A stretch of 64,000 nt of DNA. Origin: Saccharothrix australiensis. Lineage in GTDB: Bacteria; Actinomycetota; Actinomycetes; Mycobacteriales; Pseudonocardiaceae. The notes beneath the pieces were generated by a model. It was not told the origin of the DNA. It saw only the letters and a program-made list of their open reading frames with translations, and did no database searches. The position numbers and the translations under genes were made by a program. The DNA lies in NCBI RefSeq assembly GCF_003634935.1, contig NZ_RBXO01000001.1:5233501-5297500 (forward strand), in the 5' to 3' direction. Positions 42,666-51,402 of the stretch are shown in pieces; the stretch's first letter is position 1; each line of letters begins with the position of its first letter.

Positions 42666-44246
42666 TCAGAGTCCGAACGCGAGCAGGACGTTGCCGTGGT
42701 CGCTCGGGTAGGACGGCCAGTACCCGGACTGGACGTAGAGCATCCCGTTGGCCACGACCGCGCCGCCGTTGCCGGAGATCGAACTGCCGTGCCCGGTGAG
42801 CCCGTTCACCCCCTCGAACTCGCGGATGGTGTCGAATTCCCAGCGGACCTTGCCCGTGCCGGCGTCGTAGATCCGCATCTTGCCGTCGTCGCTGCCCTCG
42901 TAGACCAGGCCGGGACTGGTGGTCACGGCCGGGGTGTGGGCGAGCACGCACACCTTCGGGTGCTTGGCCGCGCCGCCGGTGGTGCAGCCGTCGGCCGGGT
43001 TCGGCGTCTCCCACAGCACGTCGCCGTCGACCGGGTCGAGCGCGAACACCGTGCCGGGGTTGCCGTAGTTCGTCGCCGTGTACAGGCGCTTGCCGTCGTA
43101 GCTGCTGCCCCACTGGATGCCGCTGAGGCCGCCGCCCGGCATGGGCTTGGACAGCTGCCGCCGCCACGACACCTCGCCGGTGCGCGCGTCGAACACGTGG
43201 AAGACGCCGCTCTTCTGCCCGATGCCGACCATCGTCCGCCCGTTGGCGCGGAACAGCGTCGGCGTCGCGCCGAGGTCGTAGTCCAGCGCGGTCCCGTCCT
43301 TCTGGCCGGGGCAGTACCCCTCCGCGTCCGGGAAGCCGCACAGCAGCCGCCAGGTGTCGGCCTTGGTCACCTGCTGCTTCCAGCGCACGCCGCCGGTCCG
43401 GGCGTCCAGGGCGAGCAGGCTGTCGAAGTCGCCCGTGGTGCCGGAGTACAGGTTGCCGGTGCCGACGTAGAGGGTGTTGGTGCGCTCGTCGACGACCGGC
43501 GAGCTCCACACGCCCGCGCCGGACGGCTCGTAGCGGGTCGCGCCGCTGGGCCAGGTGCCGACCGCCTGCGGCTCGGGCGTGGTGAAGTAGCGCCACGCCA
43601 GCTCGCCCGTCTCGGCGTCGAACGAGTCGACGTGGCCCCGGAACGTGCAGCACGGGTAGTTCCGGTCGGGGTTGATGTTCTCGCCGCTGGACGCGCCGAC
43701 GTAGATCCGGCCGTCGTGGTACAGCGGCGAGCTGGTGTGCATCCCGGCGACGTGGGGCTCGGTGTCCTTCGCCCACACGACCTTGCCGGTCCGCTGCTCC
43801 AGCGCGTACAGGAAGCCGCTGTTGTCGCCGAAGTACACCTTGCCGCGCGCCACCGCCGGCCCGTCGATCACGACCGCCCTCGGGTTGACCGGGGCCAGGT
43901 CGAACGTCCACCGGTTGGCGCCGGTCCGGGCGTCCAGCGCGTGGAATTTGCCGTCCGGGCTGCCGAAGTAGACGACGCCGTCCACCACGGCGGGCTGGCT
44001 CTTCGCCGGAAATCCGTTCTTCGGATAGGCGAATGCCCACTTCAGCTTGAGTTTTCCGACCGACCACGGCGCGATCCGGCGTTCCGCCGCGTTGAATCGC
44101 GAACCGGACTTGTCGCCCTGCCAGGTCGGCCAATCGCCGGACCGGTGCCCACTCGGCTCGCCGTGGGCGGAGGCCGCGCCGCCGACCAGCAGCGCGACCG
44201 CCGCGAGCACTGCCGAGACGCGGTGTTTCCCTTTGCGGACAGGCAC
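42666..44246 (-). CDS. Secreted PQQ-type beta-propeller protein
   Basis: About 526 residues. Signal peptide (HRVSAVLAAVALLVGGAASAHG). PQQ-binding-like repeats: WPTWQGDKSGSRFN, KFHALDARTGANRWTFDL, FLYALEQRTGKVVWA, SFDAETGELAWRYF, LLALDARTGGVRWKQQV, VFHVFDARTGEVSWRR. The NYPCCTF segment has a Cys pair like the vicinal disulfide of quinoprotein dehydrogenases. Similar to polyvinyl-alcohol dehydrogenase-like quinoproteins, but activity is not assured. Start GTG 44246 has AGGAG at -5; GTG 44252 two codons earlier is possible. Confidence 0.85.
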   Translation of the reverse strand: MPVRKGKHRVSAVLAAVALLVGGAASAHGEPSGHRSGDWPTWQGDKSGSRFNAAERRIAPWSVGKLKLKWAFAYPKNGFPAKSQPAVVDGVVYFGSPDGKFHALDARTGANRWTFDLAPVNPRAVVIDGPAVARGKVYFGDNSGFLYALEQRTGKVVWAKDTEPHVAGMHTSSPLYHDGRIYVGASSGENINPDRNYPCCTFRGHVDSFDAETGELAWRYFTTPEPQAVGTWPSGATRYEPSGAGVWSSPVVDERTNTLYVGTGNLYSGTTGDFDSLLALDARTGGVRWKQQVTKADTWRLLCGFPDAEGYCPGQKDGTALDYDLGATPTLFRANGRTMVGIGQKSGVFHVFDARTGEVSWRRQLSKPMPGGGLSGIQWGSSYDGKRLYTATNYGNPGTVFALDPVDGDVLWETPNPADGCTTGGAAKHPKVCVLAHTPAVTTSPGLVYEGSDDGKMRIYDAGTGKVRWEFDTIREFEGVNGLTGHGSSISGNGGAVVANGMLYVQSGYWPSYPSDHGNVLLAFGL

Positions 44247-44341
44247 GTCCACTCCTTTCGGGCGGGCGGCCTGTCCTCAACGTACTGGGCGGCTGCTCGG
44301 TTGCCTTGCGCCAAGCGAACCAAACTGCGAAACGAGACGAG

Positions 44342-45361
44342 TTATCCGCGTTCGGACAGATAGCGGGCACCCGTCGCCCGCAAGCGGGAATGCACCCCGT
44401 CAAATACCACGACGCCCGGCAGGACGCCCTTCGGCAATTTCGCGAGCATGGTGTAGTGGGTGTCCACCACGTTGCCCGCCGGCGCGAGCCCCGCCTGGCT
44501 CACGAGCTGGTAGGCGTCCAGGGCGTCGAGCCCGACCAGGTCCGCGGTCCAGCCGACCAGGTCGTGCTGGCTGATCCGGAACGCGTCCTCCAGCGGGCGC
44601 GCCGAGCCGGTCGACATCAGGAAGTCGTCGTCCTCCAGCCGGGGCCACGCCGGCGCACCGCCCTTGACCAGGTCGACCACGATCACGGTGGACATGGCCG
44701 CCTCGACCGCCGTGCCGCACACCTCGCCCTCGCCCTGGCGGCAGTGGCCGTCGCCGATGGAGATCAGCGCGCCGGGCACGTTGACGCCGAAGTACGCGGT
44801 CGTGCCCGCGCGCAGCTCCGGGGTGTCCATGTTGCCGCCGTGCGCGCCGGGCGTGATGCTCATGATCACCTCGTCGGCGGCGGGCGCGACGCCGACGGTC
44901 CCGTGCATGGGGTCCAGCGGCAGCTCGACCGAGAAGTCGCTCCGCCGCGCGTTGAACCGGCACACGCCCCTGGCCACGTCCACGTCGTAGAGCCAGACCC
45001 GCTCCGGCAGCGCCTCGTGCAGCATCGCCGTGGTGTGCGTGGCGGTCAGCGCGCCGAAGTGCGGGAAGGTCGTGGACACCGCCCAGTCCCTGGTCGGCCG
45101 GATGTCGACGAAGTGCACGGCCACCGTGTCGCCCGGCTCCGCGCCCTCCACCGCGATCGGGCCGGTCACCGGGTTCAGGTAGGGGAACTCGCACACCCGG
45201 CTCGGCAGGTCGTCGACACCCCGCACCGCGCCGCCGAAGCAGTCCTCGGTGGTCAGCTCCACCACGGTGCCCGGCTTGACGGTCAGCAGCGGCTCCCGCC
45301 CGCCGAACGCGTAGGCCAGGTCGGCCCGGTCCGGGTGCAGCCGCACGACCTCGATGCTCAC
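44342..45361 (-). CDS. fmdA: Acetamidase/formamidase family amidohydrolase
   Basis: 339 residues, cytosolic. Family motifs: VKPGTVVELTTEDCFGGAV, VEGAEPGDTVAVHFVDI, VGVAPA, PGAHGGNMDTPELRAGTTAYFGV, SIGDGHCRQGEGEVCGTAVE. These match FmdA/AmdA-type hydrolases that release ammonia from formamide or acetamide. Start GTG 45361 overlaps the permease stop by 4 bp, so uptake and hydrolysis are coupled. Shorter than the ~410-residue FmdA of methylotrophs, closer to acetamidases. Confidence 0.9.
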   Translation of the reverse strand: MSIEVVRLHPDRADLAYAFGGREPLLTVKPGTVVELTTEDCFGGAVRGVDDLPSRVCEFPYLNPVTGPIAVEGAEPGDTVAVHFVDIRPTRDWAVSTTFPHFGALTATHTTAMLHEALPERVWLYDVDVARGVCRFNARRSDFSVELPLDPMHGTVGVAPAADEVIMSITPGAHGGNMDTPELRAGTTAYFGVNVPGALISIGDGHCRQGEGEVCGTAVEAAMSTVIVVDLVKGGAPAWPRLEDDDFLMSTGSARPLEDAFRISQHDLVGWTADLVGLDALDAYQLVSQAGLAPAGNVVDTHYTMLAKLPKGVLPGVVVFDGVHSRLRATGARYLSERG

Positions 45362-46749
45362 TCGTCCTCCTCGTTCCCGCTGATACCGGCCAGTTCCGGC
45401 CGGCGGCCCGCCACGAGCAGACCGATCAGGACCACCACGCCGACGCCGAGCCAGACGAAGCCCACCGCCTGCGCCGCCACCTTCGCGTTGACCACCACGT
45501 AGGCCAGGATCGCGAACCCCACGACCGGCGCGACCAGGTGGGCCCACCAGTTCCGGCTGCGGCGGCGGATCACGTAGTGCGCGACCACGGACACGTGCAG
45601 CACCAGGAACGCGGTCATCGCGCCGAAGTTCACCAGCGAGCTGAGCAGCGCGATCCCGTCCTCGCGGGACTGCACGTACAGGCCGAGCACCAGGGACACG
45701 CCGGCGACCAGCAGCGTGGCGTTGACCGGGACGCGCCGCGTCGGGTGCACCTTCGCCAGGAACTTCGGCAGTTGCCGGTCCCGCGCCATCGCGAACAGCA
45801 GCCGGGACGTGGCGGCCTGCGCCACCAAGGAGTTCGCGAACCCCCACGACACGGCGGTGGCCGCCGCCGTCAGGGTGGCCAGCCAGCCGCCGCCCGCCGC
45901 CCGCGCCGCGTCGTAGAACGCCGTGCCGCCGCTGTCGCCGTTCGCGATCAGGCCCTCCGGGTCGGGCACCAGCAGCGCGGCCACCCAGGTCTGCACGATG
46001 AACAGCAGGCCGGTGACCAGCAGCGCCAGCACCATCGACCGGCCGATGGCGCGGGCGGGGCCGCGGTTCTCCTCGGCGAGCGTGGAGATGGCGTCGAACC
46101 CGAGGAAGCTGAGCACCGCGATGGACACCGCGCCGAACACCAGCGGCCAGGAGAACGCGGCGCTGTCGAACAGCGGCGCGAACGAGAAGCCCCGGCCCCT
46201 GCCCTGCGCCAGCGCGACGACCCCGATCACCAGGAAGCCCGCGAGGATGACCAGCTGCGCGACCAGCATGACGCGGTTGACCCTGGCGGTCGTCTCGATG
46301 CCGAGGTAGTTGACGGCGGTGTTGAGCAGCACGAAGGCGATCAGCCACAACCACACCGGCACGGCGGGCAGCAGCGAGTTCATCGCCACGCCCGCGATCA
46401 GGTAGAGCAGGCCGGGCACGAGCACGTAGTCGAGCAGGACCATCCAGCCGGCCAGGAACCCGACCGGCGCGGCGATGCCGCGCCCGGCGTAGGTGTAGAC
46501 CGAGCCCGCGATCGGGAACGCCTTGGACATCTGGGCGTACGAGTTGGCGGTGAACAGCATGGCGAGCATCCCGATGGCGTAGGCCAGCGCGACCATGCCG
46601 CCGGAGCCCTGGAACACGCTGCCGAAGATGCCGAACGGCGCGATCGGCACCATGATGATCAGGCCGTAGACGAGCAGGTCCTTGAAGCCGAGGGACCGCC
46701 GCAGTTCCTGGGTGTAGCCGTAGCGCTCCAGGCCCGTGTCCTGCGCCAT
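45358..46749 (-). CDS. APC-family amino-acid/amide permease
   Basis: 463 residues, 12 membrane segments. Motifs of the APC superfamily: SLGFKDLLVYGLIIMVPIAPFGIFG at the first helix, FPIAGSVYTYAGRGIAAPVGFLAGW, and FLGFDAISTLAEENRGPARAIG (segment 6 region). Related proteins sit next to acetamidase genes and may import the amide. ATG 46749 has GGAGGAC upstream. Coupled to the acetamidase gene; lies below the AmiC-like sensor on the same strand. Confidence 0.92.
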   Translation of the reverse strand: MAQDTGLERYGYTQELRRSLGFKDLLVYGLIIMVPIAPFGIFGSVFQGSGGMVALAYAIGMLAMLFTANSYAQMSKAFPIAGSVYTYAGRGIAAPVGFLAGWMVLLDYVLVPGLLYLIAGVAMNSLLPAVPVWLWLIAFVLLNTAVNYLGIETTARVNRVMLVAQLVILAGFLVIGVVALAQGRGRGFSFAPLFDSAAFSWPLVFGAVSIAVLSFLGFDAISTLAEENRGPARAIGRSMVLALLVTGLLFIVQTWVAALLVPDPEGLIANGDSGGTAFYDAARAAGGGWLATLTAAATAVSWGFANSLVAQAATSRLLFAMARDRQLPKFLAKVHPTRRVPVNATLLVAGVSLVLGLYVQSREDGIALLSSLVNFGAMTAFLVLHVSVVAHYVIRRRSRNWWAHLVAPVVGFAILAYVVVNAKVAAQAVGFVWLGVGVVVLIGLLVAGRRPELAGISGNEEDE

Positions 46750-47060
46750 GCCGTCCTCCTGCCGTGCGGTGGTGCGGGAAGCCTAGACACAGTCCTTCCG
46801 GTTGGAAAGGTTCCGGGCGGAAGCATTTCGCGGGGCGGTCGGCCGATCACGGCGCGTCGAACCGGACGACCGCGAGCCGGCCCGGACGACTCCGCACCGG
46901 GCGGTCGCGGACCGGACGGTCGCGGATCGGACGACAGCGGGGGCGGGTCCGACCGCACCCGGTCCGACGGCGGGGCGGCGGGTCCGGCAGCGGGTCCGTT
47001 GGCGGGGCGGCGGGTCCGGTGGCGACAGGGGTGTCGTGGCGACGCGGGCGGGTGCCGCGC
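46750..47060. other. 311-bp low-complexity intergenic region
   Basis: Between the AmiC-like gene end and the permease start. It contains repeated GGACCGGACG/GCGGATCGGACG and GGCGGGTCCGG motifs (46850-47030) and, near the permease, TCCTTCCGGTTGGAAAGG (46793-46810), whose TTCC/GGAA arms are a possible regulatory dyad. No gene or RNA is recognised. Confidence 0.5.
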
Positions 47061-48176
47061 TCAGAGCCGGGCGATCACCCTGAGGTCCAGCCCGTCCGCG
47101 CGGGCGAGGAAACCACCCGACCTCGGCGGGCCCAGCGGCGCGCCGGACCAGGCGTCCCGCTCCGCGCGGTGCAGCAGCGCCGCCGCGCCGGCCTGCGCCC
47201 GCCCCGCCGTCAGCCCGCCCGACCTGGCCAGCGCGGCGACCAGGTGCACACCGTCGTAACAACCCTCGGCGTAGGCGTCGAGCACCGGGGCCCGCCCGCC
47301 GAACAGCGACCGGTGCCGCTCGGCCAGCGCGATCCGCCGCTCGTCGCCCTGCCCGGCGAACGACCGCATCGCCGCGTACAGCTCGCCGGTGTCGTCACCG
47401 CCCGCCGCGAGCAGCGCGTTCTCCTCCAGCGACCCCGACAGCCGCACCACCCGCCCGGCCAGCGGCGACGCCGAGAACACCCGGTTGACCAGCGCCAGGT
47501 CCCGGCCGACCAGGCTGAGCAGCACCGCGTCCACCCGCGCCCGCGCCAGCCGGGCGACGATCTCCTCCGCGTCGACGCCCGGTCCGGGGAAGGGCACCAG
47601 CCTGGTCGTCACGACCTCCGCGCCGAGCGCACGCACCAGGTCCGCGACCACCCGGTGCACGGCGCGCGGCCAGATGTAGTCGCTGCCCACCAGCGCCCAC
47701 CGCCGCACCCCGCGCCGGTCCACCAGCCAGCGCACGGCGGGCGCGAGCTGCCTGCCCGGCGAGTCGCCCAGCAGCACCACGCCCGGCAATCGGGCGCCAC
47801 CCTCGTGCGGCGGCGTGAAGACGTACGGCGCACGTCCGGTCAACGCCGCCTCCAGCGCCCGGTGGACGTCGCTGGTGTGGAACCCGACGAACGCGTCCAC
47901 CAGCCCGACCAGGCCGACCGCCGACCGCGCCACCTCGTGCGGCAGCCGGCCGGCGTCCACCGGCACCAGCTGCACCCGCCGCCCGGCCACACCGCCCGCC
48001 GCGTTCAGCTCCGTCGCCGCCAGCGCCGCCGCGAGCAGCCCGGACGGCCCCGTCAGCCCGAGCGCGCCGGACAGCGGCAGCAGCAGCCCGAGCCGCAGCG
48101 CACCGGGGTCGGGTCCGTCGACCGCCACCCGCAGGTGGTCGCGCACCACGGCGTTCACGACCGCCGAGGAGTCCAT
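47061..48176 (-). CDS. AmiC-like periplasmic-binding-fold sensor (cytosolic)
   Basis: 371 residues related to type-I (LivJ/AmiC) binding proteins: LRLGLLLPLSGALGLTGPSGLLAAALAATELNAAGG, PVDAGRLP, FVGFHTSDVHRALEAALTGRAPYVFTPP, LVGSDYIWPRA, LDAYAEGCYDGVHLVAALARSGG. There is no signal peptide, so it acts inside the cell, like AmiC, which binds amides and controls amidase expression. Divergent from a MarR gene. An AmiC plus MarR-type regulator next to an acetamidase resembles the mycobacterial acetamidase system (established family knowledge). Confidence 0.85.
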   Translation of the reverse strand: MDSSAVVNAVVRDHLRVAVDGPDPGALRLGLLLPLSGALGLTGPSGLLAAALAATELNAAGGVAGRRVQLVPVDAGRLPHEVARSAVGLVGLVDAFVGFHTSDVHRALEAALTGRAPYVFTPPHEGGARLPGVVLLGDSPGRQLAPAVRWLVDRRGVRRWALVGSDYIWPRAVHRVVADLVRALGAEVVTTRLVPFPGPGVDAEEIVARLARARVDAVLLSLVGRDLALVNRVFSASPLAGRVVRLSGSLEENALLAAGGDDTGELYAAMRSFAGQGDERRIALAERHRSLFGGRAPVLDAYAEGCYDGVHLVAALARSGGLTAGRAQAGAAALLHRAERDAWSGAPLGPPRSGGFLARADGLDLRVIARL

Positions 48177-48223
48177 GGGCGGACAGTATGCTCGCCGACG
48201 AGTTCCCCGGTGAAAGGCTCGCC

Positions 48224-48649
48224 ATGTCCGACCGACCCCGACACCGCCTCGCCCGCGCGGACCTGGTGGACCTGCTCACCCGCACCCAGCGCGCCCTGGT
48301 CCGCGACCTCGGCGGCGTGCTGGAGGAGGAGGGCGTCACCGTCGACCAGTGGCGGGTGCTGCGCGCCCTGGCGGACGAGGAGCGCTCGATGGGCGAGCTG
48401 GCCGGCGCGCTGGAGATGCCGCACGCCACGCTGACCCGCATCGTCGACACCCTGGTCGACTCGGCGTTCCTCTACCGCTCGCAGTCCGGCGAGGACCGGC
48501 GCAAGGTCTCGGTGCACGTGTCCGACCCCGGCCACGCCAAGCTGGACCGCCTGGAATCCCTCGCCGCGGCCCACGAGCGCGCCCTCGCCGACCGCCTCGG
48601 CCCGGACACCGTGGCCGACCTGTCCACCCTGCTGCGCGGCCTGGCGTGA
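48224..48649 (+). CDS. MarR-family transcriptional regulator (amide cluster)
   Basis: 141 residues. Winged-helix core VDQWRVLRALADEERSMGELAGALEMPHATLTRIVDTLVDSAFLYRSQSGEDRRKVSVHVSDPG matches MarR, including the DRR wing. ATG 48224 is preceded by AAAGG at -7; ATG 48188 is a poorer start. Divergent from the AmiC-like sensor across 47 bp, so both share a promoter region. Likely regulates the amide genes on the opposite strand. Confidence 0.92.
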   Translation: MSDRPRHRLARADLVDLLTRTQRALVRDLGGVLEEEGVTVDQWRVLRALADEERSMGELAGALEMPHATLTRIVDTLVDSAFLYRSQSGEDRRKVSVHVSDPGHAKLDRLESLAAAHERALADRLGPDTVADLSTLLRGLA

Positions 48650-48679
48650 CCGCGCGGGCGCGCACCCCACCGGGTGCGG

Positions 48680-48823
48680 TCAGTCGGCCGCGTCGGCCTC
48701 CGGGGCGGTCTCGTCCGCCACCGGCAGCGGGGTGGTGGCCGCCTCGGCGGCGGCTTCCGCGTCGACGACCAGCTCCGGTCCGCCCCACTGGCGGTCCGTC
48801 GCGCCCATGCTGTGCTTGCCCAT
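48680..48823 (-). CDS. 47-residue acidic small protein
   Basis: ATG 48823 follows a strong site GAGGGGAG; the product starts MGKHSMGATDRQWGG and continues with an Ala/Glu/Asp-rich tail ending EADAAD. No cysteine, no membrane segment. The basic/Gly start and acidic tail could be a peptide precursor or a small regulatory protein, but no maturation gene is adjacent. Coding is supported by ribosome site and codon use; function unknown. Confidence 0.6.
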   Translation of the reverse strand: MGKHSMGATDRQWGGPELVVDAEAAAEAATTPLPVADETAPEADAAD

Positions 48824-49248
48824 CGTGGTGCTCCCCTCGACTTCCGCACGCTGGTACCCGGTCGACGCGCGGCCCACACCTCGGCGACGCCGGGACACCG
48901 CGAGCCGGCCTGCGAAAAGCCCTGCTTATGACGGAGATCACCGGGCGGGCGCGCCGCGCCGCCCACACCGGACGGCACCGCCCGGCGCGCCCGCGCGTCC
49001 ACACGGCACACGCGGGCCCCTCCGGCGTGCCCGCACGTCCGCCCCGCACACCCCCGCACCCGCCCAGCGTGCCCGCGCGCCCGGTCACGCGCACCTCAAT
49101 TCCCGCCCGGCGCGCCCGCGCGTCCACCCGCGACCCCGTCTTCCGACAGGGTGGGCGCGAGCCGCGCGGCAGGGGTGCCGCGCCGCCGCTCCCCGGACCT
49201 GACCGAGCGGTTTGCGGAAGCCCGCGGCGGCTTGTCAGGCTACGGATC
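48824..49248. other. 425-bp intergenic region with direct repeats
   Basis: Contains repeats of CGGCGCGCCCGCGCGTCCAC near 48979 and 49107 and a run of GCCCGCAC-type units, spacer-like DNA in a GC-rich genome. It must carry the promoters of the small protein (leftward) and the kinase-like gene (rightward). No other gene is recognised. Confidence 0.45.
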
Positions 49249-49824
49249 ATGGCGGATTGGCAGGTGCTGTTGGTGGGTGGCGCGTCGGGCAGCGGCAAGA
49301 GCGCGCTGTCCTACCCGGTGGCCCGCGCGCGGGGCGCGGCGCTGGTGGAGGTCGACGACCTGGTGGTCGCGCTCCAGAGCCTCACCACGGCGGAGGCGCA
49401 ACCCGAGCTGCACCACTGGCTCCGGCACTCCGACGAGGGCATGTCGGCCGACGACGTGCTCGACGCGCAGGTGGCGCTGGCGCGGGCGTTGACCCCGGCG
49501 CTGGACGCGGTCGTCGCCAACCACCTGGAGACCGCCCTCCCGCTGGTGCTGGAGGGCGACTACCTGCTGCCCGAGTTCTGCGCGAAGTGGACCGGCGCGG
49601 TGGTGCGGTCGGTGTTCGTGCACGAGCCCGACGCGGACCAGTTGGAGCGGAACTACCTGCGCCGCGAGCCCGACGCGGGCGCGCAGCGCAAGCGGGCGCT
49701 GGACTGCGCGCACTACGGCGACTGGCTCGCCGCCGAGGCCGCGCGCCACGGCCTGCCGGTGCTCTCCGCCCGACCGTGGTCGGACGCGCCGGCACGGCTG
49801 GCGGCGGCGCTCGACGCGGCCTGA
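49249..49824 (+). CDS. P-loop kinase-like protein
   Basis: 191 residues, cytosolic. Walker A GGASGSGKSALSYPVA; later VEVDDLVVAL and LEGDYLLPEF fit the base- and substrate-contact parts of small-molecule kinases such as 2-phosphoglycerate kinase-like or AAA_33 proteins. VFVHEPDADQLERNYLRR resembles the lid. Substrate unknown. ATG 49249, single gene. Confidence 0.8.
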   Translation: MADWQVLLVGGASGSGKSALSYPVARARGAALVEVDDLVVALQSLTTAEAQPELHHWLRHSDEGMSADDVLDAQVALARALTPALDAVVANHLETALPLVLEGDYLLPEFCAKWTGAVVRSVFVHEPDADQLERNYLRREPDAGAQRKRALDCAHYGDWLAAEAARHGLPVLSARPWSDAPARLAAALDAA

Positions 49825-50038
49825 CCACCCGACGCGCTCCGGACCACCCACCCGTCCCGATCGGACGCGACCGACACGCGGCCGGCACCCCGATCCCGCA
49901 CGGGACGGCGGACCCGTCGGGGCACCGGCGGTCCACCCGTCCGAACGGGACGTCCGATCATCACAGGACCGCTCGGGAACTCCTCGGCCCCACCACGCGA
50001 CTACCCGAGCGTGAGTGTCACCTACTTGGGGGTGTGAC

Positions 50039-50824
50039 GTGGTGGAAGTTCATGGGCGTCGGCAGGTCCTGCGGGCCGCGGCGGTCACCGGCGTGGCCGC
50101 CGCGGTCGGCGGCACGGCGGCCCTGGCCGGTCCGGTCGCCGCGGCGGCCGGCGAGGACACGGCCGCCGCCGGCGGGCGCAAGCGCCGGATCGGCGTCCTC
50201 GTGTACGACCGGATGACCCTGCTGGACGCGATCGGCCCCGCCGAGGTGCTGTCGCGGCTGCCGGGCCACTCGGTCAGCCTGATCGGCCGGCGGCGCGGCG
50301 ACGTGCGCGGGGACACCCGCCACGGCGCGGTGGTGGCCGACTACCGGATCGACGAGGTCGACCACCTCGACATCCTGCTCGTGCCCGGCGGCAGCGGGCG
50401 GGGCGCCACGGCCGTGGTCGAGCACGAGCCCACCATGCGGTGGATCCGCCACATCGACGCCAGGAGCACGTGGACCACCTCGGTGTGCACCGGGTCGCTG
50501 ATCCTGGCCTACGCCGGGCTGTTGCAGGGGCACCGGGCCACCACCTACTGGTCGGCCAAGGACGAGCTGAACGCCAAGGGCGCGGTGTACGTGCCCGAGC
50601 GCTTCGTCCGGTCCGGCAAGTACGTGACGGCCGCCGGCGTGTCGGCGGGCATCGACATGGGCCTCTACCTGTCCGCGCTGCTGGCCGACGACACGACCGC
50701 CAAGGCGGTCCAGCTCGCGCTGGAGTACGACCCGCAGCCCCCGTTCGACACCGGCAGCCCGGACAAGGCCGGTCCGGAGCTCCAGCAGCTCGCGATGCGG
50801 TTGCTGCTCCAGTCCCAGCACTGA
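50039..50824 (+). CDS. DJ-1/PfpI-family protein with Tat signal
   Basis: About 261 residues. The N-terminus VEVHGRRQVLRAAAVTGVAAAVGG is a twin-arginine-like signal, so export in folded form is likely. The core (RKRRIGVLVYDRMTLLDAIGPAEVLSRLPG ... ILLVPGGSGR ... TSVCTGSLILAYAGLL ... YVTAAGVSAGIDMGLYL) is DJ-1/PfpI of the isonitrile-hydratase/AraC-N type, with the nucleophile Cys in VCTGS. GTG 50039 is preferred over GTG 50015 because GGGGG precedes it at -6. Confidence 0.85.
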   Translation: MVEVHGRRQVLRAAAVTGVAAAVGGTAALAGPVAAAAGEDTAAAGGRKRRIGVLVYDRMTLLDAIGPAEVLSRLPGHSVSLIGRRRGDVRGDTRHGAVVADYRIDEVDHLDILLVPGGSGRGATAVVEHEPTMRWIRHIDARSTWTTSVCTGSLILAYAGLLQGHRATTYWSAKDELNAKGAVYVPERFVRSGKYVTAAGVSAGIDMGLYLSALLADDTTAKAVQLALEYDPQPPFDTGSPDKAGPELQQLAMRLLLQSQH

Positions 50825-50828
50825 GACC

Positions 50829-50907
50829 GGCCCCCGGTGACGCCGGGCCCTCGGCCCACCGTCACCGGGGCCGCGTGCCCCGCGCTCCCGTCGAGCGCGG
50901 GGCACGC
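50829..50907. terminator. Two adjacent hairpins between convergent genes
   Basis: Hairpin 1: GGCCCCCGGTGACG (50829-50842) with CGTCACCGGGGCC (50860-50872), one bulge. Hairpin 2: GCGTGCCCCGCGCTC (50873-50887) pairs perfectly over 15 bp with GAGCGCGGGGCACGC (50893-50907), loop CCGTC. Together they separate the DJ-1 and DUF3995 genes. Confidence 0.8.
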
Positions 50908-50913
50908 CCCGGT

Positions 50914-51348
50914 TCAGGCCCACGCCGCGAGCGAGCCCGCGGCCGCCGCCAGGGCCAGGCACAGCGGCGAGTAGACCCGCAGGTCGAGGCGCGCGAACTC
51001 GGTGCCCTTCCCCGGCGACGAGACCAGCCCGCGCACGCCGCGCAGCAGCAGGACCGCGGCGAGCCCGGCCGTCCCGACCACCGGCAGCCAAGCGGGCCCC
51101 GGCACCGGCAGCAGGCCGGCGCGACCCAGGACCAGGTACGCGGCCACCCCGAGCAGCACCACCACCACGGCCGTCAACGCGGGCGGGGGCAGCCGGTCGC
51201 CCTCCACCCCCACCACGCGCCGCGCGAACTCCTCGCGCGAGCGCAGCGGCCACGGCGAGAACATCCACACCACGTGCAACGCTCCGACGGCCGCCAACAC
51301 CAGGGCCGTGAGCAGGGCCAACACCGTCACCAGGGCCACCTCCCCCAT
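50914..51348 (-). CDS. DUF3995 four-segment membrane protein
   Basis: 144 residues with four hydrophobic segments. LHVVWMFSPWPL after the first helix and LRVYSPLCLALAAAAG at the end are typical of DUF3995 proteins. Function unknown; the family is small and membrane-bound. ATG 51348 is preferred over the in-frame ATG further upstream, because the operator palindrome (51360-51383) would otherwise lie within the gene. Confidence 0.82.
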   Translation of the reverse strand: MGEVALVTVLALLTALVLAAVGALHVVWMFSPWPLRSREEFARRVVGVEGDRLPPPALTAVVVVLLGVAAYLVLGRAGLLPVPGPAWLPVVGTAGLAAVLLLRGVRGLVSSPGKGTEFARLDLRVYSPLCLALAAAAGSLAAWA

Positions 51349-51359
51349 GTCCGTACGGC

Positions 51360-51383
51360 ACCGTACGGAGCTGTCCGTACGGT
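51360..51383. promoter_or_regulatory. 24-bp palindromic operator before the DUF3995 gene
   Basis: ACCGTACGGA and TCCGTACGGT are perfect 10-bp inverted arms around GCTG; a third CCGTACGG lies at 51351-51358. Each CCGTACGG is itself a palindrome. This size suits a TetR-type dimer pair, but no TetR gene is near; the adjacent MarR gene or a distant regulator could bind. Confidence 0.65.
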
Positions 51384-51402
51384 AGCGCACGGAACCTGAG
51401 GG

